In this document: in pieces, positions 47,870 to 58,767 of the stretch
How positions within the stretch are numbered: position 1 is the first letter of the stretch
How the letters are laid out: every line of letters starts with the position of its first letter
Origin: Episyrphus balteatus
Lineage: Eukaryota > Arthropoda > Insecta > Diptera > Syrphidae
DNA length: 64,000 nucleotides
Reading direction: 5' to 3'
NCBI RefSeq assembly: GCF_945859705.1
Contig: NC_079134.1
Span: 166,691,718 to 166,755,717 of the forward strand
Translations under genes and position numbers: made by a program
Notes under the pieces: generated by a model
Seen by the model: only the letters and a program-made list of their open reading frames with translations
Databases searched by the model: none
What the model was told of the DNA's origin: nothing

Positions 47870-48505
47870 TTCAATTTTAACTAATTTTTTTTATGCAAAA
47901 GCATTTTTTATTGCTTCAATATAAATCAAAAACAAAATTTTTGGATTAAAGAAAAAACAAGAATTTTTTTTTTTTTGAATAATTAAATTTTCGAAAAAGT
48001 AAGTAGTTGCTACAAAAGGCATACCAACTTTTTTTTTAATATTTAAAATTAGTAAAAAAAAAAATTTCTCTAACGATTTTGAATTTTTGTTTTCTAAAAC
48101 TTCATCTTAAATTTAGAAGAAATTAAATTGCATACTTCTTTGGAGCTTAATTTCATGTAAAATGTTATGTTTTGTTTTCATTTGAAGAACGAATTATATG
48201 TTTTTTTATTTAATTTTTATTTTTACCAAATTTGTAAAAAAAAGTTTTAAGTTCTTGACCACTGTTATAAAATTGGCTCCAAAGGTTTTGCTTTTCTGTA
48301 CAAGAAATTAAATGCGATATTTCGCTTATAAGACTAAATCATTAAAAAAGATTTGTTTTTGTATTTTTTAAAAGAATTTTTGTAATTTTTACATTTCTTT
48401 TAAAATTAAATAAAAATCAATATTTTATGCTTTTTACATAAAAGGCTTTAACTATCTAAACTATTTTAACTATAACTGCAAGTACCTGCGACCCAGTCAT
48501 GAATT
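47870..48505 (+). mobile_element. DINE-1-like element, 5'-truncated
   Basis: Only the A/T-rich body (ATGCAAAAGCATTTTTTATT, AGGCATACCAACTTTT, TCTCTAACGATTTTGAA) and the 3' end (GCAAGTACCTGCGACCCAGT then CATGAATTT) remain. It directly follows the copy at 46828-47830. Confidence 0.65.
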
Positions 48506-49197
48506 TGGTTTTATAAAAATGTTTCTGTTCCCTTAATTAAGTAATTTTTTTTTTTTTGTGGAATTCGCCCACTACTTTTCGCCTTTACAGACTTAATTCT
48601 TCTAAACTCTAATTGATGTTTTTCTTTTGCTTTATTGAATTCAATACATCAATACAAAAAAAAAGAAGGAAACAAAAACACTGATTTATTATTTATTCTA
48701 AAATGAAAAAAAAATTTAAATTTAAAAATAAATATCAATTCTTCAAATGAAGTGGAAATTTTTTTAAAAATTATGTTTTTCTTAACAACAAAATATTATT
48801 TGATATCGAAGGAAATTAACACCGCTCATTTCTGAGATGCGATCTTTACAAAAAAATCAATTTACTCAAAGCTTTTTGCAGCTTTTAAATACATTCGCAC
48901 ATTTTTTGCTAGTATTGATATTGTTTTCAAAACTAAAAGCTCGATCATATGTCGTTAATTCCTGACCACACTCAGTTGAGTCATTCACGAGATAAACAAA
49001 CAAAAATAAAAATAGAGTAAAAAGAGGAAGATAAACATAAAAACAATAAATTCTAATAAAAACAAAAACAACAAAACTAAGTTCACGATCACGATCATGG
49101 AGAGGAAAAGCTTTTGGATCAGAATTCTGTTTTTATATTCAGTTCTCATTCAGACACGTATCGTACAAAACCGCATGCGATCGGTCGTCCATTCAAT
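48506..49197 (+). promoter_or_regulatory. Upstream region and candidate start of UGT first exon 1c
   Basis: TTCAGTTCTC with its A at 49141 resembles the initiator TCAGTTCTC of exon 1d and would leave a 57-nt leader to the ATG at 49198. No TATA box is seen at -30. A second candidate, CTCAGTTGAGTCATTC at 48971, contains an AP-1-like TGAGTCA (48977-48983). It would give a longer leader with an upstream ATG at 49098 that opens a short frame running past the start codon. Choosing between them needs transcript ends. Confidence 0.4.
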
Positions 49198-49859
49198 ATG
49201 GCCGGTATAAATTCATTAATTTGTTTCTCTCTTTTCTTGGTGATATTAATTACACCACAATCAAATGGCGCTCGTATATTGGGACTGTTTACAGCTCCAT
49301 CCAAAAGTCATTTACTCATCCACACCGCCATTATTGATGCCCTAGTTGAGAAGGGTCATAATGCCACAGTTGTTACAACTGGACCAATTCTTAAAAACAA
49401 CATCAACTACCGCCATATTAACCTTGACATACCCGGCTTCTCTCCCGATCAAATGCAAAAATCTCTCAACAATGGCAAACCTTCCTACGCGGATTTTATG
49501 AATTTTGTTAAAACTGTCACAGGAGTTGCCAATGACAGTATTCAACATCCAACTATGAGACAGTTGATGGAGGAGGAAACCTTCGATTTAGTGATTTTGG
49601 GTTATTTCTTTAATGAATTCCAACTTGGAGTTGCAGCACATTTCAAGTGTCCAGTGGTTATTTCTTTTATGACGCAATCAATTACTCCATTAAATCAAAT
49701 TGTTGGCAACCCTAGAGAAGTGGCTTATGTACCGAATTTGTTTCAAACTGGAGAATCAAAGGGATTCTTTTCGAGAGTGAAAAATTTTGTATCGACTATG
49801 GTTTTCGATGAGATTGCATATCCTTTGATATCAGATAGACAACAGGCTGGTTTATATGA
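49198..49859 (+). CDS. UDP-glycosyltransferase alternative first exon 1c
   Basis: N-terminal half of a UGT. I start at ATG 49198 because residues 1-24 (MAGINSLICFSLFLVILITP...) form a standard signal peptide followed by GARILGLFTAPSKSH, matching the other copies. The in-frame ATG at 49114 would add 28 polar residues ahead of the signal peptide. His38 (SKSH) and Asp130 (ETFDLVILGYF) are the expected catalytic pair. Possible N-glycosylation at NATV (55) and NDS (~112). The residue 80-110 segment, part of the acceptor pocket in this family, differs strongly from 1b and 1d. Donor GTGAGT at 49860, split codon GA|T. Joined to the shared exons it gives about 520 residues. Closest to exon 1d. Confidence 0.85.
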
Positions 49860-50832
49860 GTGAGTATCTACTGAGAGGTTTTGTTTAACACAAACAGTTC
49901 AATAATTAAAAGTATCCGTAGTTAATTTTTTAAACGCTGTGACAATTACAAATAATTACTTCAATATAGGGTTTGAAAAAAAAAAATCTTCTAAAAAATT
50001 TCAGGGACATTTTGAAAAAGGATCAATTTTTTAGTTGTTTTGTCAATTTTACTCCAATGTCATGAGAATTAATTTTTTTTGTGTGCAAAAATACATGAGT
50101 TCACTTCTAAAGATAGTGAAAGGTTTCGCAGATTGTGCGTAATCAATAAGCGTTTCTAAATACCAGAAAAAGTCTTTGTACTTTATTGATAACATGAAGA
50201 AATAAAAAAAAAATGATAAAAACGTAACTGATTGTATCTTATGGCCTTGATAATATTTATTAATCAATGTAATCAGTTATTGAATTTGCAATAATCAAAT
50301 AATCTTAAGTGGCAATAACACTGTAATGTTATTTTTGTTTGATAAAATTAATAAAGAAATATTTTTTTTTTCTATAAAGTCAATATTTTTTACCATAAAT
50401 AATTTGCTTAGAACAAATGCAGGGAAGTGCTCGATACACCTTTTATAAGAACAATAAACTTCGTACCTTGTTCAAAATACAACCTTCTAAAGTAATTTTT
50501 TTCTTAGAAAACTGTTAAAACTGATTATGAAATTTTTTTACAAAAAAATTAACTTCCCCTAGCAAATCACGAACTAAATTTAAAATTAACCCCGATAACT
50601 TTGAGCTATTCTACTGAGCGACCAATACTGTAGCCTACTAATATGATCCATAGTTTATTAACATACTTGCACTCTATAAGTAAATCTTTTAAACTTTTAA
50701 GAACTTTTTTTTGAAAAACTTGAAAAACATGAAATTCGAACTTTAAATAACTCAAACAAATTCTTCAATTGATTTCAGCTGCAAAAAGGGAATTCTTCAT
50801 TAGTTTCACTAATAAAGAATAAATTATTCTGG

Positions 50833-51423
50833 ACTGAAAAGGTAAAGTATCTTAAGTCGACTTAAGATGTCTTGCGTTTTTTGTTGAGTCGCAGTGCCAT
50901 TCTAAAGGCCTACAGTTCTGTCTGATTGGCATCTTTCTATCTCATTTCTTTGCTTTTTTTATGAACCAAAACAATTTCATCTTATGTTCAAAAGACACAT
51001 ATTCAAAACCTTAAGTAGACTTAAGATTATATTGGGTTAAGACTTTTTTAAGTATTGTGAAATCTTAAATTATCTTATGTTGACTTAAGATATTTTCACG
51101 CTTGCGAGCAGAAACAAAAAGTCAAAGTCATCCTTAAGTTGACATAAGATACAATACTTTAAAAAAATTCCGAAAGAGTGCAAAAAGGCAAATCATCTTA
51201 TGTCAACTTAAGATTTAGGAAATTAATATGAAATACAATTTATAGAAAAGCCAAACTATCTTAAGTCATATTATTCCTTATAACTGGAAAAATATTAAAG
51301 ATATAAATGTTTTATACAATTAAATCTACACTTGAAAGAATTTTTGGGAGGCAGCTTTGAAGTGTTTTTTTGCTCTCCTGAAAAATCATCAAAATTGTCA
51401 TAAGATACTTTACCTTTTCAGTC
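50833..51423. mobile_element. Inverted-repeat element filled with CTTAAGTYGACTTAAG palindromes
   Basis: Ends GACTGAAAAGGTAAAGTATC (left) and its inverse GATACTTTACCTTTTCAGTC (right). Inside, ATCTTAAGTYGACTTAAGAT or variants recur near 50850, 51010, 51080, 51133, 51195 and 51258. No clear target duplication and no coding sequence. Confidence 0.7.
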
Positions 51424-52524
51424 GAGTATTAATTTAATATAATTTTCAACCCATTTTAGAAAATTACTTAACTTAAAGACTTTAAAAGAAAACTGTAACC
51501 CATTTTCAAAAACTTAATCATCCGTTAGATATTACCGAAAAAGTTATTTAAAAAAAAAAATTTTTAACCATGAAAGTAATTGTTGCCAACCACAATTTTC
51601 ACTAAAAATTTGTTACAAACGGGTTCTGGGTAGTTCCCTAAAGTCCTTAAAAGGAAATTGATTTTTTTTACCAAAATTAATGGTTGGAACATTGGTAGGT
51701 ATAACATTAAAAACAAAATATTAACCGTCACAAAAAAACAAAGTTTCAATAAAATTCTTTAAAAAAAAATAATTTTTCAAAAAGAAAAAAAATTTAACTT
51801 TTTTTTGAAAATTCAATATACCTTTTATTTTTGAAAAAAAAAAGATCTATTTAAAATAAAACAGCTATCATTTGCGAAAATGTTTAACTTTTTCAAAATC
51901 TTTATTTATTAGAACTTTCTCGCAAATTATTGAATTGATTTGTTGCATTGAAAAAGTGAAAAGAAAGAAATTTGTAAACAAGTTTTTTGAATAAAAAAAA
52001 ATTAATTTTTCTGAAGAACGTTTGTGACGATTTTTCTTGAAAAAATTTTCTTTTTACAGCAAATCAAATGTTGTTTTTTTATAGTTTAACCTTCTCAAAA
52101 CTCAAAATTAAGAGAAAAAGTCAATATCTATATCGTACCTATCCCACAAACTCATATAAAATTCAATTTATTATTGATGTTGTCTTTTGAACTCTCTAAG
52201 TAAAGAAGTTTAAATTTGATTTAAGTTAGAGTAGGTTACTGCGTCAAAATTTATGCAATACACTTAATTTCGATTTTTTTAATTTTCAAGAATTTTTCGA
52301 AACAGCAAAAACTTTGAGTGGATAAATATTTGAACATTTTCTGTTTACAGAAATTTAAAATAGAAAATTTAAAGTCACAGAATTTGGACTTTATAGATAG
52401 ACTTTCTGGTCGCTTAAAAAATTTACTATAAGAAAAACCGTTTAGGATGAAATTATAAAATCATTTTAAATTCTACTGAACCTTTGTTAGGTATTAAGAA
52501 AAAAATATAAAAATTACCTATTTA

Positions 52525-53380
52525 CTCCAGTCAAAGCGTCGGAAAAAAGGGCCTCACCTTGCGCAGAGAGGCACTGTCAGTTTTTATTTCATGGATCGAT
52601 AGGGGTATATTTAAAAGGCTTAAACCCAATTTCTCACCACCTGATCATTCTTTTTAGCGGAGTTATTCACAAAAATGCATTTTTTGGGATATTTTACTTC
52701 TAAGCTAATATCTTTGCTATTGATTGTCGTAGAAAAAAAAAATAATAAGGCAAAAGTTTGCTAAACAAAAAAACGTCTTTGACTTAATATAACTTATTTT
52801 TCATTTGTTTCAACAAAAATAATGTGCACCAAATCGATAGAAAATGTTGTAACGAACAATTAATAGCTTTATTTTTTGTCGTAGGACACTCTGAAGCCGA
52901 GTTATTCCCAAAAAACGATATTTTTGTTTTCGCACCGGTTTTGCATGCATTCATTTATCAATTGCTCGGCCATCTTTGGTGATAAAGAGCTCATTTTTTC
53001 TGTAAAATGCAGGACATGAATAGGGCTACAAAATAAATTAGAAAAATGTCAATCATGATATAAGCTTTTTTCGAAATAATGACAAAAATGTGTTTTTTAA
53101 CAGCAAGAATTTGACTTTAAATGGCTGCCATTTTGTATTTACTCACTCAAATACAATGAAATTACATACAACGATAGAAAATATTATAAGGAAGAGAATG
53201 TTTTTTTTTTTTTTTTTTTTTTCTACGACAATCAGGAGCAAAGATATTAGCTTAGAAGTAAAAAGAATGATCAGGTGGTGAGAAATTGGGTTTAAGCCTT
53301 TTAAATATACCCCCATCGATCCATGAAATAAAAACAGACAGTGCCTCTCATCGCAAGGTCAAATGACGCTTTGACTGGAG
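52525..53380. mobile_element. MITE-like foldback, CTCCAGTCAAAGCGTC ends, TA-flanked
   Basis: Arms of roughly 170-220 bp are inverted copies. Both contain AGGCACTGTC-type text, TTTCATGGATCGAT, AGGCTTAAACCCAATTTCTC and TTCTAAGCTAATATCTTTGC. TA lies immediately outside both ends, as for Tc1/mariner-type insertion. The loop has A/T-rich sequence and a short open frame without a domain. Confidence 0.8.
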
Positions 53381-54732
53381 TAATTGAACAAAAAAAAAAA
53401 ATAATTTCTTAGTGTAATTAACTATACGCCCAGAACACCAACATGAGTGTTTTGTTGTATTCATGAGTAGGTATAGTAGGTACAATATTTTTATTTAATC
53501 GCTTTTCCTATCACCAATATAGATTAAATTATAGTTGTTCAATCTGAAATGCAGTGAAGTTTATTTGTTTACATTTTTTTTTGTACTAATGACGAAAAAT
53601 AAATAGTTAATGTTTTATTCTATTATGTGTTTAGTCAAGTAGAAATGCATATTACATGATCTCTAAAATGAGCTCATCAATTCTAAGCTATATTTTGATC
53701 AATGAAACATTTGTGTAAATGAAAAAAAAAAAATGATTCGCATCGTTACACAAAACAAGATTAGTTTGAATAGTATCAACTCGGGTAATTTTACTTCACA
53801 AATAAAATTGATAGTAGGTAAACAAACAATGTTTCATTTGTCTTAATAAAATACAGCTTTAAAAAGTTTTGACAAAAAATTAACTGTTTGTTTCAAAATG
53901 GTTTAATGCGTTTTTTAAATGTTGATTTAATTTTTTTAAGAATAACAAATAATTTTTTTAATTTCCTCAATTTTTAATTAGTTTTTCATTGAGACCCATT
54001 TCACTTTTCTCCTATTGTGAATAGGACCAATATAAGTTATTTATTTAGAAAAAAAAGTTACTTCCTGAAAACATATCTTTCGGAGAATATGTGAAAGCTT
54101 TTTGGTTTCACCTAAAATTTGGTATATAGAAAACAGATTTAGAGGAATATTTCAGCAAACTCGAACAAAATTATTTAATTTTTGGAAAACACCGTGTGAT
54201 CAAATATTAAATTTTGACGCTTAAATATTTCATCTGGTAATAAAATAATAACAAATAAATACAAAAAATCTTTCCATTCTTATTCCTCTAAAGCCAACTA
54301 AATTTATTATTTTGTATCTCAATCAAAAATAGAATCACAAAGATTATTTATTTTTTATTTATAAATGTTTCCAAAAATTTTCCACAAAAAAAAGGTTCCT
54401 AAAAAAGCAATGAATTTTTTTAACAAATCACAATTATTTAACAATTCAATGCTCAATTTATCGCAATTAGCATTCCATGCACACATTTTGGAATACCATA
54501 TAATACCCACGAGTTAAATTTTGATAAAAAGATGCTTCGTCATTCTCAATAACCAAATAAACAAATCACCGAAAATGCTAATGTGGAATTTATTCAAAAA
54601 TAGATACATCGTTCTCGTAAATAAACAAAAATTTATTTTTATTATGACGTGTTCGCTGCTATATGTGTGGTATTGGAAGCTTTTTTTATAAAGCAAAAAA
54701 TGTAAAAGAAAAGATCGAAGACGACAAACGCA

Positions 54733-54827
54733 TGACTCAAAAATATTTAAATTACTCTCCTGTTGTCAGTTCTCCGCGAGACTTTGTATGATATCGAACG
54801 AACTCGCAGTATTTTTACTTTTCAAAC
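54733..54827 (+). promoter_or_regulatory. Promoter region of UGT first exon 1d
   Basis: An initiator TTGTCAGTTCTC with its A at 54768 leaves a 60-nt leader to the ATG at 54828. About 25-30 bp upstream there is only a weak TATA-like AAATATTTAAAT. A perfect AP-1-type TGACTCA lies at 54733-54739, just upstream. Core layout differs from the strong TATA promoters of 1a and 1b. Confidence 0.45.
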
Positions 54828-55492
54828 ATGATAACTTGTAAAAGATCTATTCTCGTCTTTATAATATCGATGGTATTGCTCTCGTCGCAATGTGATTCTG
54901 CTCGAATTTTAGGCCTTTTCACATCACCTTCCAAAAGTCACTTACTCATTCACACTGCTATTGTCGATGCTCTCGTGGAGCAAGGTCACAACTTAACTGT
55001 CGTTACAACAAGTCCAATTCTTAAAACCAACATCAACTATCGACACATCAAACTTGATGTTCCCGGCTTCCCTCCCGACTATCAAGCCCAAATGATCGCT
55101 GATCCAAGTCCAATGTGGAAGAAGGCATCTAGAATGATAAATATAGTTACGACTTGTGCCAATGAAAGTCTCCATCAACCTGCAATGCAAGAATTGATGG
55201 CCAAAGAAAACTTCGACTTGGTCATTATTGGGTATTTTATGAACGAATTTCAATTGGGAGTTGCAGCACATTTCAAGTGTCCGGTAATAGTCTCGTTTAT
55301 GGCTCGTCCGATCACTTTTATAAACAATTTTGTTGGCAATCCCAAAGAGATGGCTTATGTACCGAATTTGATGCTTAGTGGAGAGCAGCCGATGGACTTC
55401 TGGGCGAGATTGAAGAATTTTGTTTTTACCTCTTTCTTTGATGATATATTAACGCCAGTTATTGCCACTAGGAGGCAAGAGTATCTATATGA
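54828..55492 (+). CDS. UDP-glycosyltransferase alternative first exon 1d
   Basis: N-terminal half of a UGT, nearest to the shared exons (intron 1.25 kb). Residues 1-24 are a signal peptide with a basic start (MITCKRSILVFIISMVLLSS). SARILGLFTSPSKSH carries the catalytic His38, and Asp130 in ENFDLVIIGYF is the partner. NLT (55) and NES (~112) are possible N-glycosylation sites. The exon ends ...RRQEYLY plus GA, with donor GTGAGT at 55493 and the codon completed by T at 56742 to give Asp. Joined to exons 2 and 3 it encodes about 521 residues, normal for an insect UGT. This is the safest isoform because it is adjacent; 1b and 1c are inferred to use the same acceptor. Confidence 0.9.
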
Positions 55493-55729
55493 GTGAGTAT
55501 GAGTTGCATATGAGATTTCGAGCAAGTTTGAATTGGAGGCTTGGTTTGGAACTGAATTAGAGCCAGTTTTTTGTTTACCTTTTAAAAACTTGTTTTCTTT
55601 AGAATTAAACTTTCTGTGAGAGTAAGAATTCCTTCTCTTATGAAAAAGCTTTTTTAATGAGCTTTTACAGATCTCTTAAAGGGTATAGGACACCGATTAT
55701 ATATTTAAGTATGAAATTGAAATTTCTGT

Positions 55730-56625
55730 TGAAGATATTTTTCAATAAATATATTAATTGGGATTTTAGTAATAATATTACCAGAAGGTTACAAAATGGT
55801 TATTTTTTTTAACTTATTTTAAAGACTTTTTTCAATAAATAAGTTGGTTGGAATGTTAGTAATAATATAACCAGAAAGTTGCAAAATGGTTATTTTTAAT
55901 TTATTTTAAAGATTTTTTTCAATAAATAAGTTGGTTGGAATGTTAGTAATAATATAAATAGAAAGTTACAAAATGGTTATATTTTAACTTATTTTAAGGA
56001 TTTTTTTTTGAATAAATAAGTTGGTTGGAATGTTAGTAATAAATTAATCAGAAAGTTACAAAATGGTTATTTTTTAACTTATTTTAAAGATTTTTTTCAG
56101 TAAATAAGTTGGTTGGAATGTTAGTAATAATATAACCAGAAAGTTACTAAATGGTTATATTTTAATTTATTTTAAAGATTTTTTTCAATGAATAAGTTGG
56201 TTGGTATGTTAGTAATAATATAACCAGAAAGTTACAAGCTGGTTGTTTTTTTAACTTATTTTAAAGATTTTTTTCAATAAATAAGTTGGTTGGAATGTTA
56301 GTAATAAAATAACCAGAAAGTTACAAAATGGTTATTTTTTAACTTATTTTAAAGACTTTTTTTTAATAAATAAGTTGGTTGGAATGTTAGTAATAAATAA
56401 TAAAACCAGAAAGTTACAAAATGGTTATTTTTTTAACTTATTTTAAAGATTTTTTCAATAAAGTGGTTGGATTTTTAGTAATAATATACCTAACCAGAAA
56501 GTAACAAAATGGTTATTTTGTTTAACTTATTTTAAATATTTTTTTCTATAAATAAGGTGGTTTTAATTTTAGTAATAATATAGGTAACCAGAAATTTACA
56601 AAATGGTTATTTTTTAACCTATTTT
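55730..56625. repeat. ~88-bp intronic tandem array, about ten units
   Basis: AATAAATAAGTTGGTTGGAA recurs at about 55837, 55924, 56014, 56102, 56190, 56279, 56368 and, more diverged, near 56459 and 56550. Spacing is 87-93 bp. Each unit also has TAACCAGAAAGTTACAAAAT, GGTTATTTTTTAACTTATTT and a T-rich tract; one unit (56091-56100) reads TTTTTTTCAG, a pseudo-acceptor. The array lies between the last alternative first exon and the shared acceptor. Confidence 0.95.
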
Positions 56626-56741
56626 GATCAAACTTTTCATAAATGTCGAAAAATTGAAAATTCAAAAATCCGGTTTAGAAAATACAAACCAAAAACTACT
56701 TGAAATTCCTATTTGACCTTTTTTATTGTTTTTTATTTCAG

Positions 56742-56910
56742 TGCGAATTTCCCTGCTGACAAATATCCGTCCTTCGATGAAATGAAGAAGAACGTATCTT
56801 TGGTATTTGTCAACCATCACTTCAGTCAAGGACCTATTCGACCAAATGTTCCAGCTATGGTTGAAATTGGAGGAATTCAGATAAAGGAAAAACCAGCTCC
56901 ACTTCCTGAG
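56742..56910 (+). CDS. UDP-glycosyltransferase shared exon 2
   Basis: Acceptor TTTTATTTCAG, 169 nt, donor GTAAGAAC. With the two bases from any first exon it encodes 57 residues, DANFPADKYPSFDEMKK to EKPAPLPE. It contains the family-typical NVSLVFVNHHFS and RPNVPAMVEIGGI segments that link the N- and C-terminal Rossmann domains. Phase 2 on entry and phase 0 on exit fit all three intact first exons. Confidence 0.93.
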
Positions 56911-56983
56911 GTAAGAACCATACTTTTTTTTCAAATTTTTGAAATCCATTTTTACTAATAACTCATTTCTTTCGTTTTTTCAG

Positions 56984-57715
56984 GATTTAAAGAAAATCTT
57001 AGACAATGCAAAAAATGGAGTAGTTTACTTTAGTTTTGGTTCGAATGTTCAAGGAAAATATCTTGACAAGGTCAAGGCCAAATTAATGTTTGATATCCTA
57101 TCCAAACTAAAACAGACAGTTTTGTGGAAATGGGATGATTCACCACCACCAGGTCAATCACCAAATATTCACTACAAAACATGGTTGCCACAAGATGATA
57201 TCTTAGCTCATCCCAATGTCCGCCTTTTCATAACTCACGGTGGTGCTGGAAGTGTTGTCGAATCACAATATCATGGTGTTCCAATGGTTGGAATTCCCCT
57301 ATTCGCCGAGCAATTCACAAATGTTGATACAATGGTTAAAGCTGGTTATGGTGTAGGAGTAGAATTTGCTACTATTAGTAGTGAAACATTTGGCAACGGA
57401 GTGAATGAAGTTCTTACGAACCCTGTTTATCGAAATAATGTTCAACGATTTTCCAAATTGTACAAAGATCGTCCAATGACAGCTAAACAAACTGTTGTCT
57501 ATTGGACTGAATATATTTTGAGACATCATGGTGCTCCACATATGCAAAGTCCAGCTGTTCATATGAATACCTTGCAATTGGCATCATTGGATGTTATTGG
57601 ATTTTTATTAGCTGTCATTTATATAGTTTATAAGGTGTGTAAAATTGTCATTATGTTTATTTGGTCGAAATTGTTTTCGAAGAAGAATAAGAACTCGAAA
57701 AATAAGAAAGAGTGA
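56984..57715 (+). CDS. UDP-glycosyltransferase shared terminal exon 3
   Basis: Acceptor TTTTTTCAG at 56983; 243 codons and TGA. Encodes the UDP-sugar-binding half. VVYFSFGSNV opens the domain, and the UGT signature runs from WLPQDDILAHP through FITHGGAGSVVE to GIPLFAEQ (exon residues 67-110, about 345-388 of isoform 1d). H85 with GGAGS, E93 and the final E109-Q110 pair are the usual donor contacts. Exon residues 203-227 form the single C-terminal transmembrane helix. The cytosolic tail is strongly basic and ends KNKKE, which fits a KxKxx ER-retrieval signal. It is the only C-terminal UGT exon in the window, so it should serve all first exons. Confidence 0.95.
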   Translation, partial: DLKKILDNAKNGVVYFSFGSNVQGKYLDKVKAKLMFDILSKLKQTVLWKWDDSPPPGQSPNIHYKTWLPQDDILAHPNVRLFITHGGAGSVVESQYHGVPMVGIPLFAEQFTNVDTMVKAGYGVGVEFATISSETFGNGVNEVLTNPVYRNNVQRFSKLYKDRPMTAKQTVVYWTEYILRHHGAPHMQSPAVHMNTLQLASLDVIGFLLAVIYIVYKVCKIVIMFIWSKLFSKKNKNSKNKKE

Positions 57716-57788
57716 AATAAATTAGAATGTAATAAGAATAAGATTGTTCTAAGTTATAAGAAAAAATTTATTTAATTTTTTAAATAAA
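57716..57788 (+). terminator. Polyadenylation signals of the UGT locus
   Basis: AATAAA at 57716-57721 lies directly after the stop codon and a second at 57783-57788. The second is the more plausible, giving a 3' UTR of about 90 nt. Confidence 0.6.
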
Positions 57789-58767
57789 AAAATGAGATTG
57801 TTAATGATGAGTTTTATGTATATTTCATTGATATTAAAAGTCAAGTTGCAGAAAGTAGTGTTACCAGATGTCATTAAACACAAAGAAACTTAACGAAATT
57901 AAAAACTGTTTAGGTCCAAAGACGAAAATTGGTAAAAAATTGAGCAGATGCTCTATTAAGTAATATGCTGTCTTATAAAATAAAAATATTTTTTTTTATT
58001 TAAAAAATTTTGCCCTAAATGTCGACTCTTCCCGAATAAGTGCTTAAACTGCAAGAACTGTTAAACTGTTGATTAATATTTTCATCAAAATATAATTCTA
58101 GTTAAACGTACGAAAAAAGGAAAAATAGATTTTTTCAAGGAAAAAATTTGTAACAGTATGATTTATGGTATACAGCTTGGTGTTAGGGTAGTTTACATCT
58201 GTGAAAAGTCCTGAAGTTTCCTCTGTCCGCTAGTCCCATTCTAAGAGGTCAAAGGTCACAACAGTTTTTTTATTTTAAAAACAGTACGTTTTCAACAAAA
58301 ATTATATGATACAAAAAAAAACAATGTATGAGAGGAAGGTTCTTTGACCCCCATTTAAAGAATCTAAAAGTAAACAACGGTAAGGCTTTTAAAAAGTCAA
58401 ATATCAATTTTGTTGTTCTTTTACTATAACTTATACCTAATATAATTTTTTTAGTAGTTTTTTGCAAAAGTTTTTTTTTTTCAATCCAAATTTACATACT
58501 ATTTGATTTAAGTTACGACGGGAAAATAGAGCTTAAGCCAAAGCTGCCATCCTTGATTTAAGGAAAAACAAGTTTTATTGAATTTTGATTTTTGACAAAA
58601 ATGACATGGGTAAAACTTGTAGAAAATTTTATTTTCTATAACTTTTATCAAAATAAATTTTTCTATATGACCCATATTTTTCGAGTTAATTTGAAAAAAC
58701 TATACCCCTATACTCAGCTTAAACTTTATACCCGCATTGAGTATAGATTTTAAGAACAATGCAATAT
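57789..58767. other. AT-rich non-coding DNA downstream of UGT
   Basis: Nothing recognised. No further UGT exon follows on this strand. Confidence 0.5.

Larger units (their letters stand above)
49860..54732. other. Non-coding DNA between first exons 1c and 1d
   Basis: AT-rich. Holds two inverted-repeat elements (50833-51423, 52525-53380). No UGT exon 2 or 3 and no other gene seen. Small open frames are compositional. Confidence 0.55.
45006..56741 (+). other. Proposed intron from exon 1b to shared exon 2
   Basis: Donor GTAAGT at 45006 and acceptor TTTTATTTCAG ending at 56741. It contains two further first exons, three DINE-1-like copies, two inverted-repeat elements and an 88-bp tandem array. 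The stretch between the repeats holds no other UGT C-terminal exon. Confidence 0.6.

Noticed and set aside
45006..49140. A private set of C-terminal UGT exons for exon 1b
   Set aside because: The interval consists of DINE-1-like copies and A/T-rich DNA; no FITHGGAGS-type signature or VNHHFS-type segment occurs on either strand.
49114..49197. Upstream in-frame ATG adding 28 residues to UGT exon 1c
   Set aside because: It would bury the signal peptide and breaks the alignment with the other first exons; a likely initiator lies at 49141, downstream of that ATG.
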